Of a stretch of DNA of 64,000 nucleotides, positions 44,454-58,584 are shown one piece after another. The DNA is taken from contig NZ_CP097384.1 in the NCBI RefSeq assembly GCF_024584705.1, positions 682,001-746,000 of the forward strand. The letters are read 5' to 3'. The stretch's first letter is position 1. Each line of letters opens with the position of its first letter. Source of the DNA: Blastopirellula sp. J2-11 (GTDB taxonomy: Bacteria > Planctomycetota > Planctomycetia > Pirellulales > Pirellulaceae). The translations under genes were made by a program, and so were the position numbers. The notes under the pieces were generated by a model. The model did no database searches. It was not told the DNA's origin and saw only the letters and a program-made list of their open reading frames with translations.

Positions 44454-44494
44454 CCATAATTCAACAATTCATGAACTGTTTAAGTGAATTATGG
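44454..44494 (-). promoter_or_regulatory. Probable ArsR/SmtB operator
   Basis: Two nested palindromes lie 7-47 bases upstream of the arsR start. The inner one, AACAATTCATGAACTGTT (44463-44480), is a near-perfect 18-bp palindrome. The outer arms CCATAATTCA (44454) and TGAATTATGG (44485) are perfect. TGAA/TTCA cores of this kind are the known SmtB/CzrA-type operator pattern. Confidence 0.7.
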
Positions 44495-44611
44495 AACGAA
44501 AACGGCCCAGGTCAAACCCCGGGAACGAACGATTCGCACATTCGCTACGTTTTGATAAGCTGAGGGATTACTTGCACTCGAAGCGTTCACGAAGAAACGA
44601 GAGGATATCCG

Positions 44612-45892
44612 ATGTTGCGGAAGTTGAAGCGGAGCATGTGGTTGGGGAGCTTGATCCTAGCGCTGATGGCGATCAGTTGGCTGCCGGCGACACATGCCGA
44701 CGAAGCGGAAGCGCCGATCGCCCCCCCCACGGCCGCCGAAAAAGCGGCGGAAGAAAAGGTGGCCCCAACTGTCGAAACCAAGCCTGCAGCAGAGATGCCG
44801 GCCAAAGAAGAAGAGGCCGAAGAAGCGAAGCCGGCGCCTGTGCCGGGCGAAAAGTCGGCTGCGTTTGTCAAAAAGTTTGGTGAGTGGAAGACGCTGTTGG
44901 CCAAGCTGCGCGGCCTGCAGGAAGACTATCGCCTAGCCGATGAAGATGAGTTGGTCGCGATTCATAAAGAGTATGACGAGACCCTCGATCAAGGCGAAAA
45001 GATGATGGCCGAGATCAAGCAGTCTGCAGTCGCGGCGTTTGAAGAAGCGCCCGGCGTGAATAACGATGCGATCAACTTCATGATCTTGAGCGGTCATGAC
45101 GCGCAAAAGAAAGATAAGAACGACGAAGCGTATCGAATCGGTCGCTCGCTGATCGACAATGGGATTGAGAATGGCCCGATTTATTCGATGACGATTCGCT
45201 CTGCATTTGGCGCCGATCGGTTTGACGAAGCGGTCGAAGTGCTGGAAAAGGCGGCGGAGCTTAAGAAGACGACTGGCGACAAAGATTTTGCTCCTAGTGA
45301 AGAAGCCCTGGGCGAAGCGCGAGCTGCGACGGTCTATCGCGACTACTGGAAGAAAGAGCAAGAGATTCGCGCCCAAGAAGCGGAAGCGGATGACCTGCCG
45401 CGCGTTCGTCTGACGACCGAAAAGGGCGATATCGTAGTAGAGCTTTATGAGAACGAAGCGCCGCAAACGGTCGCCAATTTCATCTCCCTAGTGAAGAAAG
45501 GCTTCTACAACGGGCTCTCGTTTCATCGCGTGCTAGAAAACTTTATGGCCCAAGGGGGCGATCCCAAGGGAGATGGCACCGGCGGTCCCGGCTACAACAT
45601 TTTCTGTGAATGCTATAAGCCAAATTTTCGCCGTCACTTTAGCGGTACGCTGAGCATGGCGCACGCTGGACGAGATACCGGAGGGTCGCAATTCTTTCTC
45701 ACGTTCCGGCCGACGCCGGGGCTCGATGGCAAGCATACGGCGTTTGGCCGCGTGATCGAAGGGATGGACGTGTTGACCGATATTCAGCGTCGCGATCCCG
45801 AGGCGCTCGACGCGGCGACGCCGGACAAGATCATCAAGGCCGAAGTGATACGCGATCGAGGGCACGACTATAAGCCGACAATGGTGAAGTAG
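44612..45892 (+). CDS. Exported peptidyl-prolyl cis-trans isomerase, cyclophilin type
   Basis: Foldase that speeds proline isomerisation in the cell envelope. The signal peptide (1-29, ending THA) is followed by an Ala/Glu/Pro/Lys-rich low-complexity segment to about residue 85, a helical region of about 160 residues that resembles TPR-like packing, and a cyclophilin domain from residue 265. The domain keeps the active-site blocks FHRVLENFMAQGGDPKGDGTGGPGY, MAHAGRDTGGSQFFLTF and LDGKHTAFGRV. The bacterial variant lacks the Trp of human cyclophilin A. The ATG at 44612 has GAGAGGAT upstream. A strong terminator follows. Confidence 0.93.
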   Translation: MLRKLKRSMWLGSLILALMAISWLPATHADEAEAPIAPPTAAEKAAEEKVAPTVETKPAAEMPAKEEEAEEAKPAPVPGEKSAAFVKKFGEWKTLLAKLRGLQEDYRLADEDELVAIHKEYDETLDQGEKMMAEIKQSAVAAFEEAPGVNNDAINFMILSGHDAQKKDKNDEAYRIGRSLIDNGIENGPIYSMTIRSAFGADRFDEAVEVLEKAAELKKTTGDKDFAPSEEALGEARAATVYRDYWKKEQEIRAQEAEADDLPRVRLTTEKGDIVVELYENEAPQTVANFISLVKKGFYNGLSFHRVLENFMAQGGDPKGDGTGGPGYNIFCECYKPNFRRHFSGTLSMAHAGRDTGGSQFFLTFRPTPGLDGKHTAFGRVIEGMDVLTDIQRRDPEALDAATPDKIIKAEVIRDRGHDYKPTMVK

Positions 45893-45925
45893 TTTCCCTT
45901 AAAATTTGCTAGCATGACGAAAAGT

Positions 45926-45958
45926 GGCCGTAACAGAACCCTGTTGCGGCCTTTTTTT
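45926..45958 (+). terminator. Rho-independent terminator after the cyclophilin gene
   Basis: GGCCGTAACAG and CTGTTGCGGCC form an 11-bp stem with one G-T pair and a 4-base loop, followed by seven T residues. Confidence 0.9.
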
Positions 45959-46279
45959 GCATTTTTCGGGCATATTTTCCATTTCGTGCGCCAAAACGGT
46001 TGCCCTGAATCGATCTCATGGCGGTTTCATTTGTATCTTTTCAGCGTGCTTTGAGCTGAAATTGGGCATTTTTTGACATGGTCTAACCCATTGTGATTTC
46101 AGAGTTTGCGATCGATTTATGCGCGTAGTGGTCATATTGTTGCCGAAATTGTCAATCAGCACGCTTGACGCTACTTCGCGCGACGAATAGGTTCGTATGT
46201 CTGTTTTTAATTCTGCATCTGCCACAGTATTCATTTTAAAAATACTGATTGCCATATCCGTCCCGGTCGAACTTTTGCC
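45959..46279. other. AT-rich region upstream of the LysR gene
   Basis: About 320 bases, noticeably AT-richer than the surroundings. It should carry the LysR promoter. I see no repeat, RNA gene or credible frame. Confidence 0.45.
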
Positions 46280-47296
46280 ATGCACGTCAAATCGCTCAAA
46301 GTGTTTTGCGACGTCGTTGGGCAGCGTAGTTTTTCGCGGGCGGCAGACGAAAACGGCATCTCGCAGTCAGGCGCAAGTCAGGTGGTTCACCAACTGGAAG
46401 AGCGTCTGGGAGTGAAGCTTATCGACCGGTCGAAGCGCCCCTTGGTGCCGACTCCGGAAGGGGAGATGTACTATCACGGCTGCCGACAAATCGTGCGGCG
46501 GTACTATGCGTTAGAAGAGGACATTCGCACTTTCCATGAGGAAGTGGGAGGACGTGTCGCGGTGGCTTCGATCTATTCGGTCGGGCTCAGCCATATGAAC
46601 GATTGCGTGCAAGAGTTCCTCTCGAAGCATCCAAAAGCGAACGTGCGGCTGCAATACCAACATCCGCAGACGGTCGTACGAATGGTGGCGTCGGATCAGG
46701 TCGACTTTGGTCTGGTCAGTTACCCTCGGAATACGAAGGCGATCAAAGCGGTCGCTTGGCGCGAAGAACCGATGGCGTTGGTTTGCTCTCCGCAGCACGA
46801 ACTGGCGGGTCGTTCGTCGGTTTGGCTCGATGAGTTGGACGGGCTCGATTTTGTCGGCTTTGATTCTGAATTGCAGATCCGTCGCGAAATGGATCGCGCC
46901 TTATCGGCGCACGGCGCAGAAGCGCACGTCGTGATGGAGTTCGATAACATCGAAACCATCAAACGCGCCATTGAAATAAACGCCGGTATCAGCTTGCTGC
47001 CGACGTCAACGGTCGTCCGCGAAGTTCAATCAGGCACGCTTGTCTGCGTCGAACTGGAAGGTCGTCCGCTTGTGCGTCCGCTCGGCATTATCACGCGACA
47101 GGGAAAAGAGTTAGGCAAAACAGCCCGACGCTTTATCCAACTGCTGCACGATAAAGCGGAGTTAAGCGAAGCGGCGAAAGCGGCTCAAGTCGCTTCCGAA
47201 ACGGCTCCCCTCTTCGCCGAATCGGAAGACTATTCCGCTGCGGAAGATTCCGCGGTGGAAAGCGATATCGAACACGGAGTTTCGAGTCGCGCGTAG
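46280..47296 (+). CDS. LysR-family transcriptional regulator
   Basis: 338-residue activator/repressor with an N-terminal helix-turn-helix (KVFCDVVGQRSFSRAADENGISQSGASQVVHQLEERLGVKLIDRS split over residues 6-50) and a two-lobed ligand-binding domain; SVGLSHMNDCV and VDFGLVSYPR mark its first strands. The C-terminus extends about 35 acidic residues past the usual end. It lies 131 bases upstream of gltB in the same direction, so it may control glutamate synthase as GltC does in Bacillus, although GltC is divergently placed; this is inference. ATG at 46280. Confidence 0.9.
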   Translation: MHVKSLKVFCDVVGQRSFSRAADENGISQSGASQVVHQLEERLGVKLIDRSKRPLVPTPEGEMYYHGCRQIVRRYYALEEDIRTFHEEVGGRVAVASIYSVGLSHMNDCVQEFLSKHPKANVRLQYQHPQTVVRMVASDQVDFGLVSYPRNTKAIKAVAWREEPMALVCSPQHELAGRSSVWLDELDGLDFVGFDSELQIRREMDRALSAHGAEAHVVMEFDNIETIKRAIEINAGISLLPTSTVVREVQSGTLVCVELEGRPLVRPLGIITRQGKELGKTARRFIQLLHDKAELSEAAKAAQVASETAPLFAESEDYSAAEDSAVESDIEHGVSSRA

Positions 47297-47427
47297 GTTG
47301 CCGAGCGGGATGGACTCGGTCTGCGAATCTTTCGCGGTCGGGGTCTCTACCGACATGGCGCCTGGGGCCAAGGATGGCGCTTAAACGAACACGAAGTAGA
47401 TTGAGTTTTCAAACGAAGGTTGTAGGC

Positions 47428-52027
<4,600 letters not shown>

Positions 52028-52035
<8 letters not shown>

Positions 52036-53491
52036 GCCCACCGGATTTATGGAATACAAACGCGAAGTGGTCCCTTACCGGGACCCGCTGCTTCGCGTCC
52101 ACGATTACGATGAATTTCAAATTCATGTTGACGAGCAACACCTGAAAACGCAGGGCGCTCGTTGCATGGACTGCGGAGTGCCGTTTTGCCAAAGCGCAAC
52201 CGGTTGCCCTGTTGATAACCTGATTCCTGAGTGGAACGACCTGGTCTACAAGGGACGTTGGCGCGAGGCGCTCGATCGTCTCCACAAGACCAACAACTTC
52301 CCCGAGTTCACCGGTCGCGTCTGTCCCGCGCCTTGCGAAAACGCTTGCGTGCTCGGCATCACCAATCCGCCGGTCGCGATCAAGAACATTGAAGCGGCGA
52401 TTGTCGATCGTGGTTGGGAAGAAGGGTGGATCACCCCGAAACCGCCGACCAAACGAACCGGCAAAAAGGTCGCCGTCATCGGATCTGGTCCGGCCGGTAT
52501 GGCCGCCGCCGATCAGTTGAACAAAGCGGGCCATCAGGTCACCGTCTACGAGCGTGACGATCGTATCGGCGGGTTGCTCATGTACGGAATTCCGAACATG
52601 AAGCTCGAAAAAGAACGAGTCGTCGAGCGACGCGTCAACTTGATGAAGGCCGAGGGGATCGAGTTCGTCACCAACGCTCATATCGGCGTCAACGTCGAAA
52701 TGGCCGATCTCCGCAAAGATAACGACGCCGTCGTGTTGGCCGTCGGCGCGACCAAGCCGCGTGATCTGCCGATTCCGGGGCGCGATTTGAACGGCGCCTA
52801 TTTCGCCATGCAGTTTTTGAAGGCGAACACGAAGAGCCTGCTCGACTCGGAATTGAAAGATGGCAATTACATCTCGGCCGAGGGGAAAGATGTGATCGTC
52901 ATCGGCGGCGGCGACACCGGCACCGACTGTCTCGGCACGTCGATTCGACATGGTTGCAAAAGCGTCGTCAACTTCGAACTGTTGCCGCAGCCGCCTGCCG
53001 AACGAGCGCCGGAGAATCCTTGGCCGCAATGGGCGCGGATCTTCCGCGTTGACTACGGTCACCAGGAAGCGGAAGCGAAGTTCGGGCAAGACCCGCGCAC
53101 GTACTGTGTTCTCAGCAAAGAGTTTCTCGGCGACGGCAAGGGCAACTTGACCGGCATCCGTACGGTCAACGTCGAGTGGAAAAACGAGAACGGCCGCTGG
53201 AACATGCAGGAAGTTCCCGGCAGCGAAAAAGAATGGAAGGCCGATCTGATTCTGTTGGCGATGGGCTTCCTTGGCCCTGAAGAAACGTTGGTCGAAAAGC
53301 TGGGCATGGAAACCGACCAACGGTCGAATTTCAAAGCCGAGTACGGCCGTTTCGCAACCAGCATTGACGGCGTCTTCGCCGCCGGCGACTGTCGCCGCGG
53401 TCAAAGCCTGATCGTCTGGGCGATCAACGAAGGTCGCGGCGCCGCCCGCGAATGTGATCGCTACCTGATGGGGAAGACGGAACTTCCGTAA
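52028..53491 (+). CDS. gltD: Glutamate synthase small subunit
   Basis: NADPH-oxidising subunit that feeds electrons to GltB. 487 residues with two N-terminal 4Fe-4S groups ([19 protein letters not shown] and [12 protein letters not shown]), the FAD site [14 protein letters not shown] near residue 155, the second nucleotide site [11 protein letters not shown] near 300, and [20 protein letters not shown] at the end. Length and order are normal. Translation is coupled to gltB by an eight-base overlap. A bidirectional terminator follows. Confidence 0.97.
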
Positions 53492-53578
53492 CAAAGCATG
53501 GCGACCGACTCGCGCACGGGTCGGAAGCCGGCAATAGCCAAACGGCTACGGTGCGCTACGCTTGCCATGATTGGCAAT

Positions 53579-53614
53579 AAAAAAGGGAAGCTCTGATCAA
53601 GGGCTTCCCTTTTT
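53579..53614. terminator. Bidirectional terminator after gltD
   Basis: GGGAAGC (53585-53591) and GCTTCCC (53603-53609), flanked by an A-run on the left and a T-run on the right. It can end gltBD and the minus-strand gene 53634-53936. Confidence 0.9.
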
Positions 53615-53633
53615 GCTGCGCGGTGGGGGCCGG

Positions 53634-53936
53634 CTATTCTCCTGCAGCATTGGCCAAATGTTGATCTGCTTGCTGCTTCTTCATCAGCTGACCGGCGGCG
53701 GTCTTCTCTTTGGCGTCGCTCGATATCGACATAACCGGTTGGCAATTATTCACGATCAGACCGACCAATTCCAGCGATAAGGTGCGCAGCGCCTCCATCG
53801 GAAATCTCACTCTTGCCAAGCCGCTGTTCTCCTCACCTGATTCGGCGACCAACGCGAAGCGATCGGCAAACGCTTTCAGCAACGAGGAAGATAGATCACT
53901 GGACTTTGGGGCCGCAATCGAGTTGCGTCGAGCCAT
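53634..53936 (-). CDS. Hypothetical protein, 100 aa
   Basis: Unrecognised small protein with helical, Ala/Leu/Ser-rich sequence and no signal peptide or membrane segment. It ends 20 bases from the bidirectional terminator, which supports it. A plus-strand frame over the same bases (53710-54087) has poorer composition. ATG at 53936 is the first start. Confidence 0.5.
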   Translation of the reverse strand: MARRNSIAAPKSSDLSSSLLKAFADRFALVAESGEENSGLARVRFPMEALRTLSLELVGLIVNNCQPVMSISSDAKEKTAAGQLMKKQQADQHLANAAGE

Positions 53937-54141
53937 AGAAAATCCTCAAACGCCATGTTATTTGAGCGGTATAAATCTGCCGCAAATAGTGTTTGATTCT
54001 GCGGATTCATTTTATACAATCCTGTGTGGTCGGGATTTTTTTCTTTTCAAGATTATAAATTTGGTTGCGGCCAAGCTCTCGCGTTAAGCGCGAATCCTTT
54101 TCTTTTCCATCTCTTCTCCTCACGAATAGAGGCGTCTCCCC

Positions 54142-55092
54142 ATGAAAAACCGAACAGGTTTTACGCTGGTTGAACTGCTGGTGGTCATTGCGATCATCGG
54201 CGTCTTGATCGCTTTGTTACTACCGGCTGTGCAGCAAGCGCGCGAAGCGGCGCGGCGGATGAGTTGCACCAACAATTTGAAGCAATTGGGACTTGCGCTG
54301 CATAACTACCACGACGTCAACAAACGCTTGCCGATTGGCACGGGACAGGTCACCGCAGTTTGGCAAGGCACAGGCAATCATGGCAGTTGGTTGGTTCGGT
54401 TGTTACCCTTTGTCGAGCAGACGAATGTCTACGATCGACTTGATAAGTCTGATGTCGATCTCAGCACGACCGCCAATGGCGATCCGCTGTACCAGGTTGT
54501 GATCCGAGATTTCATCTGTCCTAGCGATGACCATGACGGCACTTGGACCGGCAGCCAAGGTTATCCGGCGACCCAAAAGCGGGCGGTGGCTAACTACTCG
54601 GCCAGCATGGGCAGTCAAAATAATTCACCTTGCGGCACCCACAATAATTTTTTTGGAACGGGCCCCGACGTGCGCAATGATGAAGACTTTGGCAACCTGG
54701 CGAAACTGTCAGGCGTGATTGGTCACCGGGCCGTGGCGGCGGCGTTCAAAGACATTACGGATGGCCTATCAAATACGATCGCACTCGGAGAAGTTCGGCC
54801 GAAATGTTCAAACCATGTCCGCCGCGGTTGGTTGGCTGCAAACAGTCTCTACACCGGCACTGGGATCGCGATCAATTTTAATACCTGCGAAGGGACGCCC
54901 GGTTCAGGGACAGGCTGCAATCAACATGTCAATCAATGGGGCGCTTCGCAAGGTTTTAAGTCGATTCATCCCGGCGGATGCAACTTCGTCTTTTGCGACG
55001 GTTCGGTTCACTTTGTGAGTGAGACGATCGACATGGTGAACTATCAGCGATTGGGGGATCGCCGCGACGGTCAGCCGCTCACCGAATTCTAA
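54142..55092 (+). CDS. DUF1559 prepilin-like protein
   Basis: Planctomycete protein with a type II secretion/pilin-like N-terminus: short basic leader, then GFTLVELLVVIAIIGVLIAL, where cleavage before Phe and N-methylation are expected. It continues with AARRMSCTNNLKQLGLALHNYHD and ends with the H-x9-DG block HPGGCNFVFCDGSVHF, both diagnostic of DUF1559. The family is expanded to dozens of copies in planctomycetes; function in a pseudopilus or secretion is inferred. A small lipoprotein gene follows 72 bases downstream, the usual arrangement. Confidence 0.95.
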   Translation: MKNRTGFTLVELLVVIAIIGVLIALLLPAVQQAREAARRMSCTNNLKQLGLALHNYHDVNKRLPIGTGQVTAVWQGTGNHGSWLVRLLPFVEQTNVYDRLDKSDVDLSTTANGDPLYQVVIRDFICPSDDHDGTWTGSQGYPATQKRAVANYSASMGSQNNSPCGTHNNFFGTGPDVRNDEDFGNLAKLSGVIGHRAVAAAFKDITDGLSNTIALGEVRPKCSNHVRRGWLAANSLYTGTGIAINFNTCEGTPGSGTGCNQHVNQWGASQGFKSIHPGGCNFVFCDGSVHFVSETIDMVNYQRLGDRRDGQPLTEF

Positions 55093-55164
55093 ACCGTAGC
55101 CATTTTGGACGAACCGTTAGCTATCATCTTTTTTTCTCTGCGACTGCGGAAGAGGACTGTGTCT

Positions 55165-55593
55165 ATGTCTCGTCTTGTAAGTTGGGTGAGTCGATGCCTA
55201 GCGCCGGCGATCCTACTGATTGCGGCGATTGGTTGCGGCCGAGGAAATCCGCTTGGATTGGTGCCGGTCAGCGGTCGAGTGACGTTGGATGGTGCGCCGC
55301 TGGCCGACGCGACCGTTTCGTTTATTCCAGAACAAGGTCGACCCGCTTCCGGAACGACCAATGCCGAAGGAAGGTTTGAGCTGACGACGCTCGATCCAGG
55401 CGATGGCGTCATGCCTGGCGATCATAAGGTGACCGTGATGAAATACGCCGATCACGACGCCGAGAAAAATCCTTACGCCAGGCTCGTCAGTTTGGTTCCG
55501 GTTCACTATGTGGAGTTGAAGACGACTCCGCTGACGGTCAGCGTCCCTAAGTCGGGCGACAGCAATGTTGAGATCACGTTAGCGAAGAAGTAG
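55165..55593 (+). CDS. Lipoprotein with carboxypeptidase-regulatory-like fold
   Basis: 142-residue protein with a lipoprotein signal (ending IAAIGC, lipidated Cys24) and a beta-sandwich of the carboxypeptidase-regulatory/transthyretin type: VSGRVTLDGAPLADATVSF and GTTNAEGRFELTT are its hallmark strands. Such small lipoproteins regularly follow DUF1559 genes in planctomycetes. ATG at 55165 is chosen because it opens the signal; AGAGGA lies upstream. The terminator at 55614 closes the pair. Confidence 0.85.
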   Translation: MSRLVSWVSRCLAPAILLIAAIGCGRGNPLGLVPVSGRVTLDGAPLADATVSFIPEQGRPASGTTNAEGRFELTTLDPGDGVMPGDHKVTVMKYADHDAEKNPYARLVSLVPVHYVELKTTPLTVSVPKSGDSNVEITLAKK

Positions 55594-55613
55594 CTCGGCA
55601 GTGAAGCAGGCAC

Positions 55614-55648
55614 AAAAAAAGGACGCCTGAGGGAAAAGGCGTCCTTTT
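55614..55648. terminator. Bidirectional terminator between lipoprotein and SDR genes
   Basis: GGACGCC (55621-55627) and GGCGTCC (55638-55644), with A-run before and T-run after. It serves the lipoprotein gene and the convergent dehydrogenase gene. Confidence 0.9.
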
Positions 55649-55675
55649 GCGGAGGATTGACTTAGGGGCCTTGGC

Positions 55676-56419
55676 TTACGCTTCGGCCAGGTTGGCTTCG
55701 ATAAAGTTCTTGGCGTAGCTTTCGTAGCCGCCGCCAAATTGTTTGGCCATCGAGTCGGGGAAGACGTGGAACTCGCCCTTCTTCAGCGCGTGGATGATGC
55801 CTTCGCTGACCACCGTCGGCGGTTCGGCGCCTTCGCTCATACCGGCGGCGTCGGCCATGTCGGTCGCGATCGGGCCAGGATGGACGCTGACGACGGCGGT
55901 TCCTTGGGCGCCCAGTTCTTCGCGCAGCGCCTGGGTGATCGAGTAGGAAGCGGCCTTCGATGCGGAGTAGGTCGCCGCGCTGAGGAAGGTCTTGATCGAG
56001 ACGACCGAGTTGAGTTGGACGAAGGCGCCCCCTCCATTTTTCTTCAGCACCGGGGCAAAGGCTTGGGCGACTCGCAATAGTCCATAGACGTTAACATCGA
56101 ACTCAAACTGCAGCGCGTCAGCCGCTTCGGGAGAAAGCGGAGTCTGCGACTTGTAGACGCCGGCGTTGTTGACCACCAGTTCTACGTCGCTCGCCGTTTG
56201 GGCCGCGGCGGTGATGGTCGCCGGCTTTTGCAGATCGACTTCGACCGGGATGACGCGATCGCCATATTGGGCGACCAGCGGATCGGCCGACTTCAGATCG
56301 CGAACCGCGGCGTACACCTTTTTGGCGCCGTGTGAGAGGAGCGATTCTACGATTGTTTTGCCAATTCCGCGGTTGGCGCCGGTGACCAAAGCAACTTTGC
56401 CGTTTACGTCGAAACTCAT
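55676..56419 (-). CDS. Short-chain dehydrogenase/reductase
   Basis: 247-residue NAD(P)-dependent oxidoreductase of the classical SDR type: TGANRGIG nucleotide loop at 14-21, NNAG near 88, the catalytic Ser near 138 (NSVVS), and YSASK (Tyr and Lys of the active site) near 151. HPGPIATDM follows as usual. The Arg after the glycine loop fits NADPH. The substrate is unknown. ATG at 56419; no operon partner is evident. Confidence 0.93.
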   Translation of the reverse strand: MSFDVNGKVALVTGANRGIGKTIVESLLSHGAKKVYAAVRDLKSADPLVAQYGDRVIPVEVDLQKPATITAAAQTASDVELVVNNAGVYKSQTPLSPEAADALQFEFDVNVYGLLRVAQAFAPVLKKNGGGAFVQLNSVVSIKTFLSAATYSASKAASYSITQALREELGAQGTAVVSVHPGPIATDMADAAGMSEGAEPPTVVSEGIIHALKKGEFHVFPDSMAKQFGGGYESYAKNFIEANLAEA

Positions 56420-56606
56420 TGGACGGTTCCTTGTAATGAAAGGCGACGCGCTGGGCGTCGGTCGTGTTCCGTAGATTTTCCCGCCTGTCTGTCTTCTACG
56501 ATGCCGACCAAGGGGGATAGTTTCGCACGGAGGGAAAAAACTTTTCGTATCAACTGTTTTGCATTTTTCCCCGTTTCACAATCTGACCGTCGCTTTCCAT
56601 TCGGGG

Positions 56607-57272
56607 TTACCGGCGAACGCGGCCGGTCATCGGCACAAATTGTACGGGGGCGATTTTTTCGTGCTCGAACTGGTCGCTTCCTACTTTGCGAATGCATTGC
56701 AAGATCTGAGGAGCATCGCCCAGCGGCATGACCAGTCTTCCCCCGATGGCAAGCTGGTCGAGCAGCGGTGGAGGAACCTGGGGGGAAGCGGCGGCGATGA
56801 GAATCGCATCAAAGGGAGCGGCGCTCGGCCAACCAGCATAGCCATCTCCTTGTTTCAGATGAACGTTGCGATAGCCAAGTGTGCGCAGACGTTCGGCCGC
56901 AGAGTCGGCGAGTTCGCGCAAGATCTCCATCGCGTAGACCTCGGCGCCGATCTCGGCTAGCACCGCCGATTGATAGCCCGAACCGGCGCCCAGGTCGAGC
57001 ACGCGCGACTTTTCGTCGACGTGCGCCAACTGCGTCATCAGCGCAACAATATAAGGCTGCGAGATGGTTTGTCCCGCGGAGAGCGGGATCGCATTATCCT
57101 CATAGGCCAAATGCTGCGAGAGGCCAGGGACAAACTGATGACGCGGGACGCGACGCATCGCGGCCAAGACGGCTCGATCATGGATACCCCGCGGGCAAAG
57201 CTGCTGTTTGGCCATTTCGGCCCGCAGTTGGGCGAAGTTCGCTTCTTGTTGCGGCGAGAACGCCTGCGACAT
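56607..57272 (-). CDS. pcm: Protein-L-isoaspartate O-methyltransferase
   Basis: Repairs aged proteins by methylating isoaspartyl residues. 221 residues with the family motif FVPGLSQHLAYEDNAIPLSAGQTISQPYIVA split at residues 57-87, SAM site VLDLGAGSGYQSAVLAEIG, and the post-motif DAILIAAASPQVPPPLLDQL. ATG at 57272 has GGGAG 7 bases upstream. The upstream frame to 57398 lacks coding character. Divergent from the first purine nucleoside phosphorylase. Confidence 0.95.
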   Translation of the reverse strand: MSQAFSPQQEANFAQLRAEMAKQQLCPRGIHDRAVLAAMRRVPRHQFVPGLSQHLAYEDNAIPLSAGQTISQPYIVALMTQLAHVDEKSRVLDLGAGSGYQSAVLAEIGAEVYAMEILRELADSAAERLRTLGYRNVHLKQGDGYAGWPSAAPFDAILIAAASPQVPPPLLDQLAIGGRLVMPLGDAPQILQCIRKVGSDQFEHEKIAPVQFVPMTGRVRR

Positions 57273-57637
57273 TTTACATCTCCCTTTGGAATTAAGTTTA
57301 TGGCTGGTTGGGAGGAAAGGAAAATGGGAGGGGGCGACCAAGAGTAATCGCGAAAAGTTATTGAGAATATTTTCGAGAGATAGGAAACGAATACGCATCG
57401 CGCAGCGTCTTAATGCACGTTCCCTTGCGGAACCTTTCTTTTTGCCTGCTGCTGAGGGGGAGCAGTGCAGGTCGGTGTTGCTGCCCTTATGCCGATTTGC
57501 GGCTCCCCCTCAGATTTTCAGCGTCCCTCTCTGGGCGTTGGCGGTCTTCTGCACGCTACTTGTGGCGCGGTCGTCAATCCGCATAATCGTTGGCTGACAC
57601 CTACACGAATTTTTGCACGTCTTCCGAGGTATCGTCC
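57273..57637. other. Divergent promoter region with two competing hairpins
   Basis: 365 bases between pcm and the first phosphorylase gene. CTGAGGGGGAGC (57452-57463) can pair with GCTCCCCCTCAG (57502-57513) through a perfect 12-bp stem, or part of it can pair locally (57445-57453 with 57461-57471). The two folds exclude each other. No T-run follows. A leader-RNA switch is possible but unproven. Confidence 0.45.
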
Positions 57638-58471
57638 ATGCTCGACCTGTTCGACAAAATCGAAGAAGCGGTCGCCGCGATCCGCAAAAAATGGGACAAA
57701 GTCCCGACCGCCGGTATTATTTTGGGAACCGGGTTGGGCGGATTGGTCGAGGAAATCGAAGTCGAAGCGTCGCTCGAATATGAAGAGATTCCGCACTTTC
57801 CTTCGTCAACGGCCGTCAGCCATCGTGGACGTTTGGTTTGCGGCACGCTGAATGGACTGCCGGTGGTAGCGATGGAAGGCCGCTTCCACATGTACGAAGG
57901 GTACTCGCTGAAACAGATCACGCTGCCGGTCCGCGTGATGAAAGCGCTCGGCGCCGATCTGCTGGTTTGCTCCAATGCCTCCGGCGGGATGAATCCTTAT
58001 TTTCATTGCGGCGACATCATGGTGATCGAAGATCAAATCAATCTGCTGGGCGACAACCCGCTGATTGGGATCAACGACGATCGTCTGGGGCCCCGTTTTC
58101 CGGATATGTGCGAACCATACGATCTTTCGCTGGTTGATATGGCGCTGGAAATCGCGCGGCAAGAGAACATCGTCGCACACAAGGGAGTCTTTGTTGCGGT
58201 GGCCGGTCCGAATCTGGAAACGCGTGCCGAGTATCGTTTCCTGCGTCAGATCGGCGCCGATGCGGTTGGCATGTCGACCGTGCCGGAAGTGATCGTCGCA
58301 GTCCACTGCGGCATGAAAGTGATCGCGATGTCGATCATCACCGACCTCTGCTTGCCTGACGCGCTGAAGCCGGCGAATGTCGCCGATATTATCGCGACCG
58401 CCAACGAAGCCCAGCCCCGTTTGTGCACGTTGGTCAAAGGAGTGTTGGCCCGCGTTCAAGCCGGCGGTTAA
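57638..58471 (+). CDS. Purine nucleoside phosphorylase, Asp236 variant
   Basis: Trimeric-type phosphorylase that splits purine nucleosides with phosphate. 277 residues; phosphate-binding blocks GIILGTGLGGL, SNASGGMNPYF and the VGMSTVPEVIVA block are present, as is the purine-contacting Glu194 in ETRAEYR. At the second purine-contacting site, Asn in the human enzyme, it has Asp236 (IITDLCL). In human PNP the Asn-to-Asp change at this site favours 6-aminopurines such as adenosine. The next gene keeps Asn. ATG at 57638; the frame upstream has no coding character. A palindromic element and the paralogue follow. Confidence 0.93.
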   Translation: MLDLFDKIEEAVAAIRKKWDKVPTAGIILGTGLGGLVEEIEVEASLEYEEIPHFPSSTAVSHRGRLVCGTLNGLPVVAMEGRFHMYEGYSLKQITLPVRVMKALGADLLVCSNASGGMNPYFHCGDIMVIEDQINLLGDNPLIGINDDRLGPRFPDMCEPYDLSLVDMALEIARQENIVAHKGVFVAVAGPNLETRAEYRFLRQIGADAVGMSTVPEVIVAVHCGMKVIAMSIITDLCLPDALKPANVADIIATANEAQPRLCTLVKGVLARVQAGG

Positions 58472-58584
58472 TGTCGCGTATAACGATCCAAGCGGCGTCG
58501 GTTGTGAGAAACGCAGAAATAGCAAACGCCGAAACCACGGATGATGGACGGAACAACAGGGTCAGAATTCAACCGGAGACATTC

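Noticed and set aside
46016-46285. Minus-strand frame of 89 codons upstream of the LysR gene
   Set aside because: Lies in the AT-rich promoter region, overlaps the LysR start and has no coding character.
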